Source of the DNA: Arenimonas terrae
Lineage (GTDB): Bacteria > Pseudomonadota > Gammaproteobacteria > Xanthomonadales > Xanthomonadaceae
Direction: 5' to 3'
Assembly: GCF_006265115.1 (NCBI RefSeq)
Contig: NZ_SMDR01000002.1
Coordinates: 1 to 61,652, forward strand
DNA: 61,652 nucleotides
Shown: piece by piece, positions 48,075 to 58,564 of the stretch
Position numbering within the stretch: the stretch's first letter is position 1
Layout of the letters: each line of letters begins with the position of its first letter
Made by a program: the position numbers and the translations under genes
Notes under the pieces: generated by a model
Told to the model about the DNA's origin: nothing
The model's input: only the letters and a program-made list of their open reading frames with translations
Database searches by the model: none

Positions 48075-49070
48075 TCAGCCCAGCATGCCCTGCTGCAGGC
48101 CGGCCGGCGGCCAGTTCTCCAGCTTCATGCCGAGAGAAAGGCCGCGCTGGGCCAGCACTTCCTTGATCTCGGTGAGCGACTTCTTGCCCAGGTTCGGGGT
48201 CTTGAGCAGCTCGACCTCGGTGCGCTGGATCAGGTCGCCGATGTAGTAGATGTTCTCGGCCTTGAGGCAGTTGGCCGAACGAACGGTCAGCTCGAGGTCG
48301 TCGATCGGGCGCAGCAGCACCGGGTCGATGCCCGTGGCCGAGGCCTTCGCCGGACCACGCTCGCGCTGGGTGAAGTCACCGAAGACCGACAGCTGGTCGG
48401 TCAGGATGTCGGCGGCCGTGCGGATCGCGTCCTCGGCATCGATCGTGCCGTTGGTCTCGATCTCCAGGACCAGCTTGTCCAGGTCGGTGCGCTGCTCGAC
48501 GCGGGCCGCTTCCACGGCATACGCGACGCGGCGGACCGGCGAGAAGGTCGCGTCCAGCACCAGTCGGCCGATCGCACGGGACTCTTCGTCCGGGCGGCGG
48601 CGATCGGCGGCCGGCTGGTAGCCGAAACCGCGCTCGATCTTCAGGCGCATGTTCAGCGCCGTGTCCTTGGTGAGGTGGGCAATCACGTGCTCGCCGTTCA
48701 GGATCTCGACGTTGTGGTCGGTCTTGATGTCGGCGGCGGTGACGATGCCCGGGCCCTTCTTCTGCAGCGTCAGCGTGGTGTGGTCCACGTTGTGCATGCG
48801 GATGGCGACGTCCTTGAGGTTCAGCAGGACTTCCAGAACGTCCTCCTGCAGACCCTCGACAGTGGTGTACTCGTGGAGCACGCCGTCGATCTCGACTTCC
48901 GTGATGGCGAAGCCGGGGATCGACGACAGCAGCACGCGACGCAGGGCGTTGCCCAGCGTGTGGCCGTAGCCACGCTCCAGCGGTTCGATGACCACTTTCG
49001 CGCGGTTGGAGCCGAGTCGTTCGATGTGCGGGCCGCGCGGACGCAGCACCTGGGTGGCGGTAACCGTCAT
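48075..49070 (-). CDS. rpoA: RNA polymerase alpha subunit
   Basis: The 331-residue protein has the N-terminal assembly domain ([25 protein letters not shown]) and the C-terminal domain that binds UP elements and activators ([41 protein letters not shown]). The ATG at 49070 is used, since AGGAGACACC gives proper spacing; a TTG six bases upstream is less likely. Confidence 0.97.
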   Translation of the reverse strand: MTVTATQVLRPRGPHIERLGSNRAKVVIEPLERGYGHTLGNALRRVLLSSIPGFAITEVEIDGVLHEYTTVEGLQEDVLEVLLNLKDVAIRMHNVDHTTLTLQKKGPGIVTAADIKTDHNVEILNGEHVIAHLTKDTALNMRLKIERGFGYQPAADRRRPDEESRAIGRLVLDATFSPVRRVAYAVEAARVEQRTDLDKLVLEIETNGTIDAEDAIRTAADILTDQLSVFGDFTQRERGPAKASATGIDPVLLRPIDDLELTVRSANCLKAENIYYIGDLIQRTEVELLKTPNLGKKSLTEIKEVLAQRGLSLGMKLENWPPAGLQQGMLG

Positions 49071-49093
49071 GGTCAAGGTGTCTCCTGAGAGGA

Positions 49094-49723
49094 TTACTTC
49101 GAGTACAACTCGACGATCAGCGCTTCATTGATATCCGAGGGCAGGTCGGCGCGGTCCGGGACGGCCTTGAAAACGCCGGCGAACTTCTTCGCGTCGACTT
49201 CGCACCAGCTCGGGACCAGGTCCATCTGCTGGGAGAGGTTGAGGGCTTCCTGCACGTTCAGGTGCTTCTGAGCGCGCTCGGTGAGCTGGATGCTGTCGCC
49301 GGCCTTGACCTGGTAGGACGGCAGGTTCACGGCCTTGCCGTTCACCAGGACGCCCTTGTGGGACACGAGCTGACGGGCCTGCGGACGGGTGACCGCGAAA
49401 CCCATGCGGTACACGACGTTGTCCAGACGCTGTTCGAGCATCTGCAGCAGGGTTTCGCCGGTGTTGCCCTTCTTGCGCGAAGCCTTCGCGTAATAGGAGC
49501 GGAACTGGCGCTCAAGCAGACCGTAGATGCGCTTGACCTTCTGCTTCTCGCGCAGCTGGGTGGCGTAGTCGGACAGCTTGCCCTTCTTGGCGACGGCGCC
49601 GTGCTGGCCGGGCTTCTGCTCCAGCTTGCACTTCGAGTCGATGGCGCGAGCCGGCGACTTCAGGCTGAGGTCGGCGCCTTCGCGGCGGGCGAGCTTACAG
49701 GTGGGACCAATATAACGAGCCAT
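49094..49723 (-). CDS. rpsD: 30S ribosomal protein S4
   Basis: The 209-residue protein starts [19 protein letters not shown] and has the S4 RNA-binding motif [31 protein letters not shown]4 starts 30S assembly on 16S rRNA and in E. coli represses its own (alpha) operon. The leader in front of rpsM here is too short for the known S4 pseudoknot (see findings). Gap to rpoA is 23 bases. Confidence 0.97.
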   Translation of the reverse strand: MARYIGPTCKLARREGADLSLKSPARAIDSKCKLEQKPGQHGAVAKKGKLSDYATQLREKQKVKRIYGLLERQFRSYYAKASRKKGNTGETLLQMLEQRLDNVVYRMGFAVTRPQARQLVSHKGVLVNGKAVNLPSYQVKAGDSIQLTERAQKHLNVQEALNLSQQMDLVPSWCEVDAKKFAGVFKAVPDRADLPSDINEALIVELYSK

Positions 49724-49744
49724 TTATGTAGTCTCCAGTTCCCG

Positions 49745-50134
49745 TTAGACGCGGCGCTTCTTCGGCGGCCGGCACCCGTTGTGCGGGATCGGGGTGACGT
49801 CGATGATGTTGGTGATCTTGTAGCCGCACGCGTTCAGCGAACGCACGGCCGACTCGCGGCCCGGGCCGGGGCCCTTGATCCGCACTTCCAGCGTCTTCAC
49901 ACCGTAGTCGAGGGCGGCCTTGCCGGCCTTCTCGGCAGCGACCTGGGCAGCGAACGGGGTCGACTTGCGGGAACCGCGGAAACCCGCGCCGCCCGAAGTG
50001 GCCCACGACAGCGCATTGCCCTGGCGATCGGTGATGGTGACGATGGTGTTGTTGAAAGAAGCCTGGACGTGGGCGATGCCGTCGGTGACGACTCGCTTGA
50101 TCTTCTTCTTGGTCTTGACTGCCGGCTTGTTCAT
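49745..50134 (-). CDS. rpsK: 30S ribosomal protein S11
   Basis: The 129-residue protein contains [23 protein letters not shown], the S11 signature [13 protein letters not shown] and the end [17 protein letters not shown]. It binds the 16S platform near the mRNA exit. Second gene of the alpha-type block, 12 bases after rpsM. Confidence 0.97.
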   Translation of the reverse strand: MNKPAVKTKKKIKRVVTDGIAHVQASFNNTIVTITDRQGNALSWATSGGAGFRGSRKSTPFAAQVAAEKAGKAALDYGVKTLEVRIKGPGPGRESAVRSLNACGYKITNIIDVTPIPHNGCRPPKKRRV

Positions 50135-50146
50135 GGGGTCCGGTCC

Positions 50147-50503
50147 TTACTTCTTGATAGCTTTGCGCGGACCCTTGCGGGTGCGGGCGTTGGTCCGGGT
50201 GCGCTGACCGCGCATCGGCAGGCCGCGACGATGACGCAGGCCGCGATAGCAGCCCAGGTCCATCAGTCGCTTGATCGACATGCCGACTTCGCGTCGCAGG
50301 TCGCCCTCGACGGTGTATTTGGCCACTTCGGCGCGGATGCGCTCGATTTCAGGCTCGGACAAGTCACGGATCTTCGTGGCAGGAGCCACGCCGGCCGCGT
50401 CACAAACAAGCTTCGACCGGGTACGGCCAATGCCAAAGATACTCTGCAGGCCCACCCAGACATGCTTCTGGACAGGCAGGTTGACACCCGCAATGCGCGC
50501 CAT
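50147..50503 (-). CDS. rpsM: 30S ribosomal protein S13
   Basis: The 118-residue protein starts [22 protein letters not shown] and ends in the basic tail [21 protein letters not shown] that contacts P-site tRNA. It follows a 243-bp gap after secY; rpmJ, which lies in between in E. coli, is absent. Confidence 0.97.
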   Translation of the reverse strand: MARIAGVNLPVQKHVWVGLQSIFGIGRTRSKLVCDAAGVAPATKIRDLSEPEIERIRAEVAKYTVEGDLRREVGMSIKRLMDLGCYRGLRHRRGLPMRGQRTRTNARTRKGPRKAIKK

Positions 50504-50543
50504 CAGGCGTTCTCCAAACTAAATTGAGCGCAGTGAATCGGAA

Positions 50544-50572
50544 ATTGTACAAGGGCTCGGGGTTAAATTGAA
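50544..50572 (-). promoter_or_regulatory. Possible alpha-block promoter before rpsM
   Basis: On the minus strand TTCAAT, 17 bases, TACAAT, about 41 bases upstream of the rpsM start and just after the secY-side hairpin. Confidence 0.45.
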
Positions 50573-50576
50573 GCCC

Positions 50577-50595
50577 CCCGGGTCAAAGACCCGGG
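50577..50595 (-). terminator. Hairpin after secY, possible attenuator
   Basis: Perfect 8-bp arms CCCGGGTC / GACCCGGG with loop AAA. On the minus strand it is followed by GGGCTTCAATTT, a weak T-tract. A second hairpin GCATGGG / CCCATGC lies at 50603-50623. Confidence 0.5.
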
Positions 50596-50746
50596 AAACC
50601 CGGCATGGGGAGTGTGCCCATGCTCCGGCGACAGACTGGCACTGCCCTCCCCCTCCAGGGGTCGGGCGCCCCGCGCTACTCCAGCGCAGGAACGGGTACC
50701 GGCCTATCCGCGCGCCAAGCCGCCGCGCGGACCGCCCATCGTTGGC

Positions 50747-52132
50747 TCAGCCGCGGGTAAGACCGCGGCTGCCGCCTTTCAGATTTGCCTTCTTCATCAG
50801 GCTCTCGTACTGATGAGACATCAGGTGAGCCTGAATCTGGGCGGTGAAGTCCATCACCACCACAACCACGATCAGCAGCGACGTGCCGCCGAAGTAGAAC
50901 GGGACCGACCAGAACGACCGGATCAGCTCGGGCAGCAGGCACACGAGGACCAGGTAGAGCGCGCCGATCAGGGTCAGCCGGGTCAGCACGCCGTCGATGT
51001 AGTCGGCGGTCGCCTTGCCCGGACGGATGCCCGGCACCAGGGCGCCGGACTTCTTGAGGTTGTCCGCCGTCTCCTGGGAGTTGAAGACCAGGGCGGTGTA
51101 GAAGAACGCGAAGCCGATGATCATCGCGCCGTAGAGCAGCATGTGCAGCGGCTCGCTCGGCGCCAGGGCCAGGCTCAGGTTCTGCAGCGCGGCCATGAGC
51201 TGGTCGCGCCAGCCGTCGCCCGTGGGGGCGCCGGCCTGGCCGAACCAGGTGGACATGGTCGCCGGGAACATGATCAGGCTGGACGCGAAGATCGGCGGGA
51301 TCACGCCGGCCATGTTCAGCTTGAGCGGCAGGTGCGAGTTCTGGTTCATGTACGCCTGGCGGCCACCCTGGCGCCGGGCATAGTTCACGGTGATGCGGCG
51401 CTGGCCGCGTTCCATGAACACGACGAAGTACGTGACGCCAACCACCAGCGCCAGGATCACCAGGATCGCGAAGGCGCTGATCTCGCCGTTGCTGACCTGC
51501 TGGAAGGTGCTCAGGGCCGCGCCCGGCAGGCTGGCGACGATACCCGCGAAGATGATCAGCGAGATGCCGTTGCCGATGCCGCGCTCGGTGATCTGCTCGC
51601 CCAGCCACATCAGGAAGATGGTGCCGGCCGTCAGCGCGACCACCGCGGTCAGGATGAAGCCCGGGCCCGGGGCGTAGACCACCGGGATGCCGGCGCCGGC
51701 GCTCTGGCCCTGCAGCATCGAGGCGATGGAGCCAGCCTGGACGATGGCGAGGAACACGGCGCCGATGCGCGAATACTGGGTCAGCTTGCGCCGACCGCTC
51801 TCGCCTTCCTTCTTCATCGCCTTCCAGGGCTCGTAGATCTGGCCCATGAGCTGCACGATGATGGAGGCGGAGATGTACGGAACCACGTTCAGCGCGAACA
51901 GGCTGAACCGGTTCAGGGCGCCACCGGAGAACATGTTGAACATGTCCACGATGGTGCCCTTCTGGGTGTCCATCAGCCGCAGCATGGCTTCCGGATCGAT
52001 ACCCGGCACCGGAATGTAGCTGCCGATGCGGTAGACGATCAGGGCCAGGAGCACAAAGACCAGGCGCTGGCGGAGCTCGGTGAACTTGCCGAGCCCGCCC
52101 AGGGCACTCGCTGCGGATGAGGACTGCGTCAA
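50747..52132 (-). CDS. secY: Protein translocase subunit SecY
   Basis: The 461-residue, ten-segment inner membrane protein is the channel of the Sec translocon. Typical are [38 protein letters not shown], the [10 protein letters not shown]-type stretch [21 protein letters not shown] and [17 protein letters not shown]. The start is an unusual TTG (52132), four bases after the rplO stop; its ribosome binding site GGAG overlaps that stop, coupling the two genes. Confidence 0.96.
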   Translation of the reverse strand: MTQSSSAASALGGLGKFTELRQRLVFVLLALIVYRIGSYIPVPGIDPEAMLRLMDTQKGTIVDMFNMFSGGALNRFSLFALNVVPYISASIIVQLMGQIYEPWKAMKKEGESGRRKLTQYSRIGAVFLAIVQAGSIASMLQGQSAGAGIPVVYAPGPGFILTAVVALTAGTIFLMWLGEQITERGIGNGISLIIFAGIVASLPGAALSTFQQVSNGEISAFAILVILALVVGVTYFVVFMERGQRRITVNYARRQGGRQAYMNQNSHLPLKLNMAGVIPPIFASSLIMFPATMSTWFGQAGAPTGDGWRDQLMAALQNLSLALAPSEPLHMLLYGAMIIGFAFFYTALVFNSQETADNLKKSGALVPGIRPGKATADYIDGVLTRLTLIGALYLVLVCLLPELIRSFWSVPFYFGGTSLLIVVVVVMDFTAQIQAHLMSHQYESLMKKANLKGGSRGLTRG

Positions 52133-52136
52133 GGCG

Positions 52137-52574
52137 TTACTCCGTCACGCTGCCGCCGGCGGCTTCGATCGCGGCCTTGGCGCCGACGGTCGCGAGCACA
52201 CCCTTGAGAACGAACTTCTTGCTGAGCTCGCCCTTCTTGACGATCTTCGCCTGCTTGGCGTTGGCCGGCACGAGTTTGGCGGCGCGCAGGGCGGCGAAGT
52301 CGATCTCGCCGGCCTCGAGCTTGTCCAGCTGGTACAGCAGCACTTCGGCCGTGTCGTTCTTCAGCTTGGAGCGGAAGCCGATCTTCGGCAGACGGCGCTG
52401 CATGGGCATCTGGCCGCCTTCGAAGCCGGGCTTGATCTTGCCCTTGCCGGTGCGGGCGTAGGAACCCTTGTGGCCGCGGCCAGCGGTCTTGCCGAGGCCG
52501 GAACCGATACCACGACCAACGCGGACGCGCTCCTTGCGGGCGCCGTCAGCGGGCTTGAGAGAATTGAGCTTCAT
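52137..52574 (-). CDS. rplO: 50S ribosomal protein L15
   Basis: The 145-residue protein starts [22 protein letters not shown] and has the Gly/Lys-rich region [28 protein letters not shown] typical of L15. It ends [14 protein letters not shown]15 joins late in 50S assembly. Spacing to rpmD is 20 bases. Confidence 0.97.
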   Translation of the reverse strand: MKLNSLKPADGARKERVRVGRGIGSGLGKTAGRGHKGSYARTGKGKIKPGFEGGQMPMQRRLPKIGFRSKLKNDTAEVLLYQLDKLEAGEIDFAALRAAKLVPANAKQAKIVKKGELSKKFVLKGVLATVGAKAAIEAAGGSVTE

Positions 52575-52594
52575 ATGGGTTCTCCTTGGTCCGC

Positions 52595-52777
52595 TCAGGA
52601 TTCGACGCGAACCAGGTAATGCACTTGGTTGATCAGGCCGCGAACGGACGGGGAGTCCTTGAGTTCGCGCACGTCATTGACCTTGTTCAGGCCGAGGGCG
52701 CGCACCGACACGCGGTGACGCTCCTGGCAGCCGCGCAGGCCCTTGACCAGGCGGACCTTGACAGTCTTCTCAGCCAT
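52595..52777 (-). CDS. rpmD: 50S ribosomal protein L30
   Basis: The 60-residue protein ([41 protein letters not shown]) is a typical bacterial L30. Its start lies inside the end of rpsE (8-base overlap), so the two are translationally coupled. Confidence 0.96.
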   Translation of the reverse strand: MAEKTVKVRLVKGLRGCQERHRVSVRALGLNKVNDVRELKDSPSVRGLINQVHYLVRVES

Positions 52778-53291
52778 TGAGGATCTCCTCGATCTTCTTG
52801 CCGCGCTTGGCCGCGATGCGGGCCGGCGAAGTGGTGGCGGTCAGGCCCTTGACGGTGGCGCGCACCAGGTTGATCGGGTTGCGCGAACCGACGGCCTTGG
52901 CCAGAACGTTCTTCACGCCGACCGCTTCCAGCACGGCGCGCATGGCGCCGCCGGCGATCACGCCGGTACCTTCCGACGCCGGCTGCATGAACACCCGGGC
53001 GGCGCCGTGGCCGGCCTTGATCGGGTGCCACAGGGTGCCTTCGTTCAGGTCGACCTGGACCATCGCCTTGCGGGCGTATTCCATCGACTTCTGGATCGCG
53101 ACCGGCACTTCGCGCGCCTTGCCGTAACCAAAACCAACCTTGCCCGCACCGTCGCCGACGACAGTCAGCGCGGTGAAGGTGAACTGACGACCGCCCTTGA
53201 CGGTCTTGGACACGCGGTTGACGGCGACCAGCTTCTCGATGAAGCCGTCGTCGCTTTCCCCGCGATTGCGATCGCGCTCGTTGCTGCTCAT
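52770..53291 (-). CDS. rpsE: 30S ribosomal protein S5
   Basis: The 173-residue protein contains [45 protein letters not shown], the S5 double-stranded-RNA-like domain signature, and [18 protein letters not shown]. It supports decoding fidelity. The gap to rplR (76 bases) is one of the larger ones in the cluster; nothing but AT-richer spacer is seen in it. Confidence 0.97.
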   Translation of the reverse strand: MSSNERDRNRGESDDGFIEKLVAVNRVSKTVKGGRQFTFTALTVVGDGAGKVGFGYGKAREVPVAIQKSMEYARKAMVQVDLNEGTLWHPIKAGHGAARVFMQPASEGTGVIAGGAMRAVLEAVGVKNVLAKAVGSRNPINLVRATVKGLTATTSPARIAAKRGKKIEEILNG

Positions 53292-53367
53292 TTGGATTTC
53301 CTGGGTTTGCTTACGGCCTATGGCCGCTTATGGTTGTGGTTGGTACTGGAAAAACAAGCCCGAAGGC

Positions 53368-53721
53368 TTAGAACTGCAGGCCACCCTCGCGGGCGGCGTC
53401 AGCCAGGGCCTTGATGCGGCCGTGGTAGCGGTAGCCGGAACGATCGAAGGCAACCTTGTCGATGCCGGCAGCGAGCGCCTTGGCGGCGATCGTGCGGCCG
53501 ACCTTGGCGGCGGCTTCCATGTTCTTGCTGCCCTTGAGGCCGTCCTTCACTTCGGCCTGCACGGTGGAGGCCGAAGCCAGCACCTTGGAGCCATCGGCGG
53601 TGAACAGCTGGGCGTAGATGTGCTGACCCGAGCGCAGCACCGACAGGCGGGCGACGCCGAGCTTGCGGATGTGCGAACGCGTGGTCTTGGCGCGGCGCAG
53701 ACGGGCGATGTTCTTGTCCAT
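53368..53721 (-). CDS. rplR: 50S ribosomal protein L18
   Basis: The 117-residue protein starts [22 protein letters not shown] and ends [31 protein letters not shown], the L18 signature. It binds 5S rRNA with L5. Gap to rplF is 32 bases. Confidence 0.97.
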   Translation of the reverse strand: MDKNIARLRRAKTTRSHIRKLGVARLSVLRSGQHIYAQLFTADGSKVLASASTVQAEVKDGLKGSKNMEAAAKVGRTIAAKALAAGIDKVAFDRSGYRYHGRIKALADAAREGGLQF

Positions 53722-53753
53722 GATTATTTACCTCGAGGAAGCGGAAGGGCCCA

Positions 53754-54281
53754 TTAGGCCTTCTTGGCTTCCTTCATGATGATCTTCTCGCCGGAGTAAC
53801 GGATGCCCTTGCCCTTGTAGGGCTCCGGCTTGCGGTACGCGCGGATCTTGGCTGCAACCTCACCCACCTGCTGCTTGTCCGCACCGGAGACCAGGATCTC
53901 GGTCTGGGTCGGGGTGGCGAGCGTGATGCCCTCGGGAGCGACGTAGACGGTCGGGTGCGAGAAGCCCAGGCTCAGGGCCAGGTCCTTGCCCTGCATGGCG
54001 GCGCGGTAACCGACGCCGACCAGTTCGAGCTTGCGGGTGAAACCCTCGGCGACGCCCTGGATCATGTTGGCGAGGATCGCACGGGCCGTACCGGCCATCG
54101 GAAGGTTGGCGGCATCGGCAGCGGACAGCTGCAGCACGCCGTTGTCGAGCTTGAACTCGACGCCGGCCGGCTTGGTCAGGCTGAGCGAGCCCTTCGGGCC
54201 CTTCACCGTGACCTTGTCGGCGGTGGCATTGAACTCGACGCCCTTGGGCATCGAAATCGGCTTCTTGGCAACGCGGGACAT
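53754..54281 (-). CDS. rplF: 50S ribosomal protein L6
   Basis: The 175-residue protein has the two L6 domains and the C-terminal signature [18 protein letters not shown]. It starts [18 protein letters not shown]6 lies near the factor-binding site of the 50S subunit. Confidence 0.97.
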   Translation of the reverse strand: MSRVAKKPISMPKGVEFNATADKVTVKGPKGSLSLTKPAGVEFKLDNGVLQLSAADAANLPMAGTARAILANMIQGVAEGFTRKLELVGVGYRAAMQGKDLALSLGFSHPTVYVAPEGITLATPTQTEILVSGADKQQVGEVAAKIRAYRKPEPYKGKGIRYSGEKIIMKEAKKA

Positions 54282-54294
54282 GGGTGCGTTCTCC

Positions 54295-54690
54295 TTAGGC
54301 CACGAGGCAGATGACTTCGCCGCCCACGCCCGCAGCGCGGGCCTGGCGATCGGTCATCAGACCCTGGGAGGTCGAGATGATGGCGACGCCGAGACCGGCG
54401 AGCACCTTCGGCAGGTCGTCCTTGCCCTTGTACTGGCGCAGGCCCGACCGGGAGACGCGCTCGAGGCGCTCGATCACCGGCTTGCCCTCGTAGTACTTCA
54501 GGGAGATTTCCAGCTTGGCCTTGGCGCCCTCGCCGTTCACGCGGAAGTCGCCGATGTAACCCTCGGACTTCAGCACGTTGGCGATGGCCAGCTTCATCTT
54601 GGAGGCAGGCATTGCGACCTGCGGCTTGCCGACGGCGAGCGCATTCTTGATGCGCACCAGCATGTCGGCGATAGGATCAGTCATGCTCAT
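54295..54690 (-). CDS. rpsH: 30S ribosomal protein S8
   Basis: The 131-residue protein starts [21 protein letters not shown] and ends [26 protein letters not shown], both S8 hallmarks. In E. coli S8 represses the spc operon by binding mRNA near rplE. The 63-base gap to rpsN is larger than most here. Confidence 0.97.
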   Translation of the reverse strand: MSMTDPIADMLVRIKNALAVGKPQVAMPASKMKLAIANVLKSEGYIGDFRVNGEGAKAKLEISLKYYEGKPVIERLERVSRSGLRQYKGKDDLPKVLAGLGVAIISTSQGLMTDRQARAAGVGGEVICLVA

Positions 54691-54753
54691 TGGTTCTTAC
54701 CCTTTTAGGTGTCAGGAGCACCGATATCCGCTGGCCCCCGGAGGGGCCGGCGA

Positions 54754-55059
54754 TTACCAGCTGGCCTTGCGCAGGCCGGGCACGTCGCCACGCATGGTGG
54801 CTTCGCGCAGCTTGTTGCGGCCAAGGCCGAACTTGCTGTACACGCCGCGCGAGCGGCCGGTGAGTTCGCAGCGGTTGCGCACGCGGCTCGCACTGGAGTC
54901 GCGCGGCATCTTCTGCAGCTTGGTGGCGGCGTCCATCTTCTCTTCGTAGGAGGAGCTGGGGCTGCTGATGATCTTCTTCAGTTCCGCGCGCTTGGTGGCG
55001 TGCTTCGCGACAAGCTTCTTGCGCTTGATGTCGCGGTTCACCATCGAAGTCTTGGCCAT
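54754..55059 (-). CDS. rpsN: 30S ribosomal protein S14
   Basis: The 101-residue protein is the long, zinc-free form of S14 ([21 protein letters not shown] at the start; [26 protein letters not shown] at the end, with a single Cys, so no zinc ribbon). The ATG at 55059 is the family start, 16 bases after rplE. Confidence 0.97.
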   Translation of the reverse strand: MAKTSMVNRDIKRKKLVAKHATKRAELKKIISSPSSSYEEKMDAATKLQKMPRDSSASRVRNRCELTGRSRGVYSKFGLGRNKLREATMRGDVPGLRKASW

Positions 55060-55075
55060 TCTCGTAATCCTCGGA

Positions 55076-55618
55076 TCAGTTGCGGAACGGGAAGTTGAAG
55101 GCCTCGAGCAGCGCCTTGGCTTCTTCGTTGGTCTTCGCCGTGGTGGTGATGGCGATGTCCATGCCGCGCATGGCGTCGACCGCGTCGAAATCGATCTCGG
55201 GGAAGATGATCTGTTCCTTGACGCCCATGTTGTAGTTGCCACGGCCGTCGAACGAACGACCCGACACGCCGCGGAAGTCGCGCACGCGGGGCAGCGAGAT
55301 GTTGATCAGGCGGTCCAGGAACTCGTACATCTTGGCGCGGCGCAGGGTCACCTTGCAGCCGATCGGCCAGCCGTCGCGGATCTTGAAGCTGGCGACGGAG
55401 ACGCGGGCGTTGGTGGTGATCGGCTTCTGGCCGGCGATCTTGGTCATGTCGGCGACGGCATTTTCCAGGATCTTCTTGTTGCCCACGGCCTCGCCCACGC
55501 CCATGTTCAGCGTGATCTTCGAGATGCGCGGCACCTGCATGATGTTCTCGTAGCCGAAGCGTTCCATCAGCTTCGGAACCACGGTTTCCTTGTAGATCGT
55601 TTCGAGACGGGTGGTCAT
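55076..55618 (-). CDS. rplE: 50S ribosomal protein L5
   Basis: The 180-residue protein has [21 protein letters not shown], the L5 signature, and ends [26 protein letters not shown]. It binds 5S rRNA and touches the P-site tRNA. Confidence 0.97.
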   Translation of the reverse strand: MTTRLETIYKETVVPKLMERFGYENIMQVPRISKITLNMGVGEAVGNKKILENAVADMTKIAGQKPITTNARVSVASFKIRDGWPIGCKVTLRRAKMYEFLDRLINISLPRVRDFRGVSGRSFDGRGNYNMGVKEQIIFPEIDFDAVDAMRGMDIAITTTAKTNEEAKALLEAFNFPFRN

Positions 55619-55629
55619 TGCATCATTCC

Positions 55630-55944
55630 TTAGGCGTCAATCGCCTCACCGCTCGAGCGGAACACACGCACTTTGCGTCCATTCTCGAGCACCTTGAAAC
55701 CGACGCGCTCACCCTTGCCGTTGGCCTGGTTGAACAGCATCACGTTGGAAATATGGATCGGCGCCTCGCGCTCGACGATGCCGCCGGCGACGTTTGCCTG
55801 CGGATTCGGCTTGGTGTGGCGCTTGATGATGTTGATGTTCTGGACGATGACCTTGTCACCGGCCACGCGAACAACCTCACCCTTCTTGCCCTTGTCGGCA
55901 CCGGCGATGATGATCACCTGGTCGCCCTTGCGGATACGGTTCAT
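55630..55944 (-). CDS. rplX: 50S ribosomal protein L24
   Basis: The 104-residue protein has the KOW motif near its start ([27 protein letters not shown]) and the L24 block [16 protein letters not shown]. It nucleates 50S assembly on 23S rRNA. Confidence 0.97.
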   Translation of the reverse strand: MNRIRKGDQVIIIAGADKGKKGEVVRVAGDKVIVQNINIIKRHTKPNPQANVAGGIVEREAPIHISNVMLFNQANGKGERVGFKVLENGRKVRVFRSSGEAIDA

Positions 55945-55958
55945 GTCTGTTCCTGCCC

Positions 55959-56327
55959 TCAGATCACTTCGGGAGCGAGCGACACGATCTTCATGAACTT
56001 CTCGGAACGAAGCTCACGGGTCACGGGCCCGAAGATGCGGGTGCCGATCGGCTCCTGCTTGTTGTTCAGCAGCACGGCCGCGTTGCCGTCGAAACGGATC
56101 AGCGAACCGTCGGCCCGGCGCACGCCGGAACGGGTGCGGACGACGACGGCGTCGTAGACCTCGCCCTTCTTGACCTTGCCGCGGGGAATGGCGTCCTTGA
56201 CGGTCACCTTGATGATGTCACCGATGTGCGCGTAGCGACGCTTGGAGCCGCCCAGCACCTTGATGCACATCATTTCCTTGGCGCCGGAGTTGTCGGCGGC
56301 CTCGAGGTAGCTCTGTACCTGGATCAT
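55959..56327 (-). CDS. rplN: 50S ribosomal protein L14
   Basis: The 122-residue protein starts [28 protein letters not shown] and ends [12 protein letters not shown], as all L14. In E. coli it begins the separate spc operon after a 160-base gap; here only 12 bases part it from rpsQ, so S10 and spc blocks are joined. Confidence 0.97.
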   Translation of the reverse strand: MIQVQSYLEAADNSGAKEMMCIKVLGGSKRRYAHIGDIIKVTVKDAIPRGKVKKGEVYDAVVVRTRSGVRRADGSLIRFDGNAAVLLNNKQEPIGTRIFGPVTRELRSEKFMKIVSLAPEVI

Positions 56328-56339
56328 TTCTAGGCCTCC

Positions 56340-56603
56340 TTACTTCGCCGCACGCGTGATGACTTCCACCACGCGCCAGTTCTTGGTCTTGGACAGCGGA
56401 CGGCACTCCGTGACGCGGACGACGTCGCCTTCGTTGCAGGCGTTCTCTTCGTCGTGCGCATGGAGCTTGGTCGAGCGCCGGATGTACTTGCCGTACAGCG
56501 GGTGCTTGACCTGACGCTCCACGAGGATCGTGACGGTCTTGTTCATCTTGTTGCTGACGACGCGGCCTTCGACCGTGCGCAGCTGCTCAGTGGTTTCGCT
56601 CAT
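56340..56603 (-). CDS. rpsQ: 30S ribosomal protein S17
   Basis: The 87-residue protein has [40 protein letters not shown], the S17 core, and [16 protein letters not shown]. It is an early 16S rRNA binder. Confidence 0.97.
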   Translation of the reverse strand: MSETTEQLRTVEGRVVSNKMNKTVTILVERQVKHPLYGKYIRRSTKLHAHDEENACNEGDVVRVTECRPLSKTKNWRVVEVITRAAK

Positions 56604-56612
56604 GGCTCGCCC

Positions 56613-56798
56613 TTACTTCTTGACGGTCAGCATGGTCATCGTCTGCGCGATTTCGCGACGGACCCGCTTGATGTTGTGGGGCTGGCTCAGCTGACCGGTG
56701 GCCTTCTGCATGCGGAGCGCGAACTGCTCCTTGTGCAGATCCAGCAGATGGGCCTTCAGTTCGGCGGCCGACTTGTTACGCAGTTCCTTGAGTTCCAT
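56613..56798 (-). CDS. rpmC: 50S ribosomal protein L29
   Basis: The 61-residue helical hairpin protein ([34 protein letters not shown]) sits at the tunnel exit near L23. One base separates it from rplP. Confidence 0.96.
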   Translation of the reverse strand: MELKELRNKSAAELKAHLLDLHKEQFALRMQKATGQLSQPHNIKRVRREIAQTMTMLTVKK

Positions 56799-56799
56799 A

Positions 56800-57213
56800 T
56801 CAGCGCACCGTCCGGGTCACGAAAGTGGTGGTGACCGAAAGCTTGGCGGCCGCCAGGCGGAACGCCTCGCGAGCGGTCGCTTCGTCGACGCCCTCGATCT
56901 CGTAGATCACGCGGCCGGGGGCGATCTGGGCCACCCAGTACTCGACGTTGCCCTTACCGGCGCCCATTCGGACTTCGATCGGCTTCTTGGTGATCGGCTT
57001 GTCGGGGAACACGCGGATCCACATCTTGCCGCCGCGCTTGACGTAACGGCTGATGGAACGGCGCGCGGCCTCGATCTGGCGGGCGGTCAGCTGGCCGTGC
57101 GAGGTGGCCTTGAGGCCGTACTCGCCGAAGCTGACGGCGGCGCCGTTCCAGCTCAGGCCGTCGTTACGCGCCTTGAAGACCTTGCGGTACTTGGTTCGCT
57201 TGGGTTGCAGCAT
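56800..57213 (-). CDS. rplP: 50S ribosomal protein L16
   Basis: The 137-residue protein starts [20 protein letters not shown] and contains [34 protein letters not shown]. It helps shape the A-site tRNA pocket. The conserved Arg that YcfD/RoxA hydroxylates in E. coli L16 lies in the RMGAGKG region, also present here. Confidence 0.97.
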   Translation of the reverse strand: MLQPKRTKYRKVFKARNDGLSWNGAAVSFGEYGLKATSHGQLTARQIEAARRSISRYVKRGGKMWIRVFPDKPITKKPIEVRMGAGKGNVEYWVAQIAPGRVIYEIEGVDEATAREAFRLAAAKLSVTTTFVTRTVR

Positions 57214-57219
57214 GGCGGC

Positions 57220-57921
57220 TTACCTCATTTCCTTCGCAGGACGGGCCGGGCGCTCGGTGCGCTCCTCGACCTTCTCCTGGCCAACCTGGCTGAAATCGAA
57301 AATCTCGCCCTTGTAGACCCACACCTTCACGCCAATGATGCCGTAGGTGGTGAGGGCTTCGGCGAAGCCGTAGTCGATGTCCGCACGCAGGGTGTGCAGG
57401 GGCACGCGGCCCTCGCGGTACCACTCCGAACGGGCGATCTCGGCGCCGTTCAGGCGGCCGGCGACGTTGACCTTGATGCCCAGGGCACCGAGGCGCATCG
57501 AGTTGCCGACGGCGCGCTTCATCGCGCGGCGGAACATGATGCGGCGCTCGAGCTGCTGCGCGATCGACTCGGCGACCAGCTGCGCGTCGAGCTCGGGCTT
57601 GCGCACTTCGGACACGTTGATGTGCGCCGGGACGCCCATGATGTCCGAGACTTCCTTGCGCAGCTTCTCGATGTCCTCACCGCGCTTGCCGATCACCACG
57701 CCCGGACGGGCGGAGTGGATCGTGACGCGGGCGGACTTCGAGGGGCGCTCGATCAGGATCTTGGAAATGCCGGCCTGCGCGAGCTTCTTGCGCAGCATCT
57801 CGCGGACCTTCAGGTCCGACGTGAGGTACTGGGCGTAGTCGCGCTTGTTGGCGAACCACTTGGAGTTCCAGTCCTTGGCGATGCCCAGGCGGATTCCGGT
57901 CGGATGAACTTTGTGACCCAT
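57220..57921 (-). CDS. rpsC: 30S ribosomal protein S3
   Basis: The 233-residue protein starts [18 protein letters not shown] and has the KH domain [22 protein letters not shown] and the S3 signature [27 protein letters not shown]. It forms part of the mRNA entry channel. The ATG at 57921 is the family start; the frame is open 12 codons further. Confidence 0.97.
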   Translation of the reverse strand: MGHKVHPTGIRLGIAKDWNSKWFANKRDYAQYLTSDLKVREMLRKKLAQAGISKILIERPSKSARVTIHSARPGVVIGKRGEDIEKLRKEVSDIMGVPAHINVSEVRKPELDAQLVAESIAQQLERRIMFRRAMKRAVGNSMRLGALGIKVNVAGRLNGAEIARSEWYREGRVPLHTLRADIDYGFAEALTTYGIIGVKVWVYKGEIFDFSQVGQEKVEERTERPARPAKEMR

Positions 57922-57937
57922 AGTCTTCGTCCCTGCC

Positions 57938-58273
57938 TTACTTGCCCGAGCCCACAACCACAGTGATGTGGCTGGTGCGCTTGAGGATGCGGGTGCCGCG
58001 GCCCTTGGCGCGGGCCATGAAGCGCTTCAGGACGGGGCCTTCGTCGACCATGATGCTGGCGACCTTGAGCTCGTCGATGTCAGCGCCGAGATTGTTTTCG
58101 GCATTCGAGATTGCGGACCACAGGACCTTGCGGATCATGTGGGCGGCCTTCTTGTCGGAGAACTGCAGCAGGTCGGCGGCGCGGGCCACCGGCATGCCAC
58201 GGACCTGGTCGGCGACCAGGCGGGCCTTCTGCGGCGAGATCCGGGCCGTGCGGAGAATGGCTTTGGCTTCCAT
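57938..58273 (-). CDS. rplV: 50S ribosomal protein L22
   Basis: The 111-residue protein starts [27 protein letters not shown] and ends [16 protein letters not shown]. Two ATGs are close together; the one at 58273 fits both the family N-terminus and an 8-base spacing to AAGGAG, the one at 58279 only 2 bases. L22 lines the exit tunnel. Confidence 0.97.
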   Translation of the reverse strand: MEAKAILRTARISPQKARLVADQVRGMPVARAADLLQFSDKKAAHMIRKVLWSAISNAENNLGADIDELKVASIMVDEGPVLKRFMARAKGRGTRILKRTSHITVVVGSGK

Positions 58274-58285
58274 CGTCATGTCTCC

Positions 58286-58558
58286 TTACTTGCCGGCTTT
58301 CTTGTCGCCGCCATGACCCTTGAAGGTCCTGGTGAGGGCGAACTCGCCGAGCTTGTGGCCAACCATGTTCTCGTTCACCAGAACCGGGACGTGCACCTTG
58401 CCATTGTGGATGGCGATGGTGAGCCCGACCATTTCCGGCAGGATCATGGAACGACGCGACCAGGTCTTGATCGGCTTCTTGCTGTTGCCCTGAGCGGCCT
58501 CCACCTTCTTGACGAGGTGGTGGTCGATGAAGGGACCTTTCTTAAGAGAACGTGCCAT
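58286..58558 (-). CDS. rpsS: 30S ribosomal protein S19
   Basis: The 90-residue protein starts [20 protein letters not shown] and has the S19 signature [26 protein letters not shown]. It binds 16S rRNA in the head with S13. Confidence 0.97.
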   Translation of the reverse strand: MARSLKKGPFIDHHLVKKVEAAQGNSKKPIKTWSRRSMILPEMVGLTIAIHNGKVHVPVLVNENMVGHKLGEFALTRTFKGHGGDKKAGK

Positions 58559-58564
58559 GGCCTA

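Noticed and set aside
50504-50746. A hidden rpmJ gene
   Set aside because: No frame with the short Cys/His zinc-ribbon of L36 is seen on either strand in the gap.
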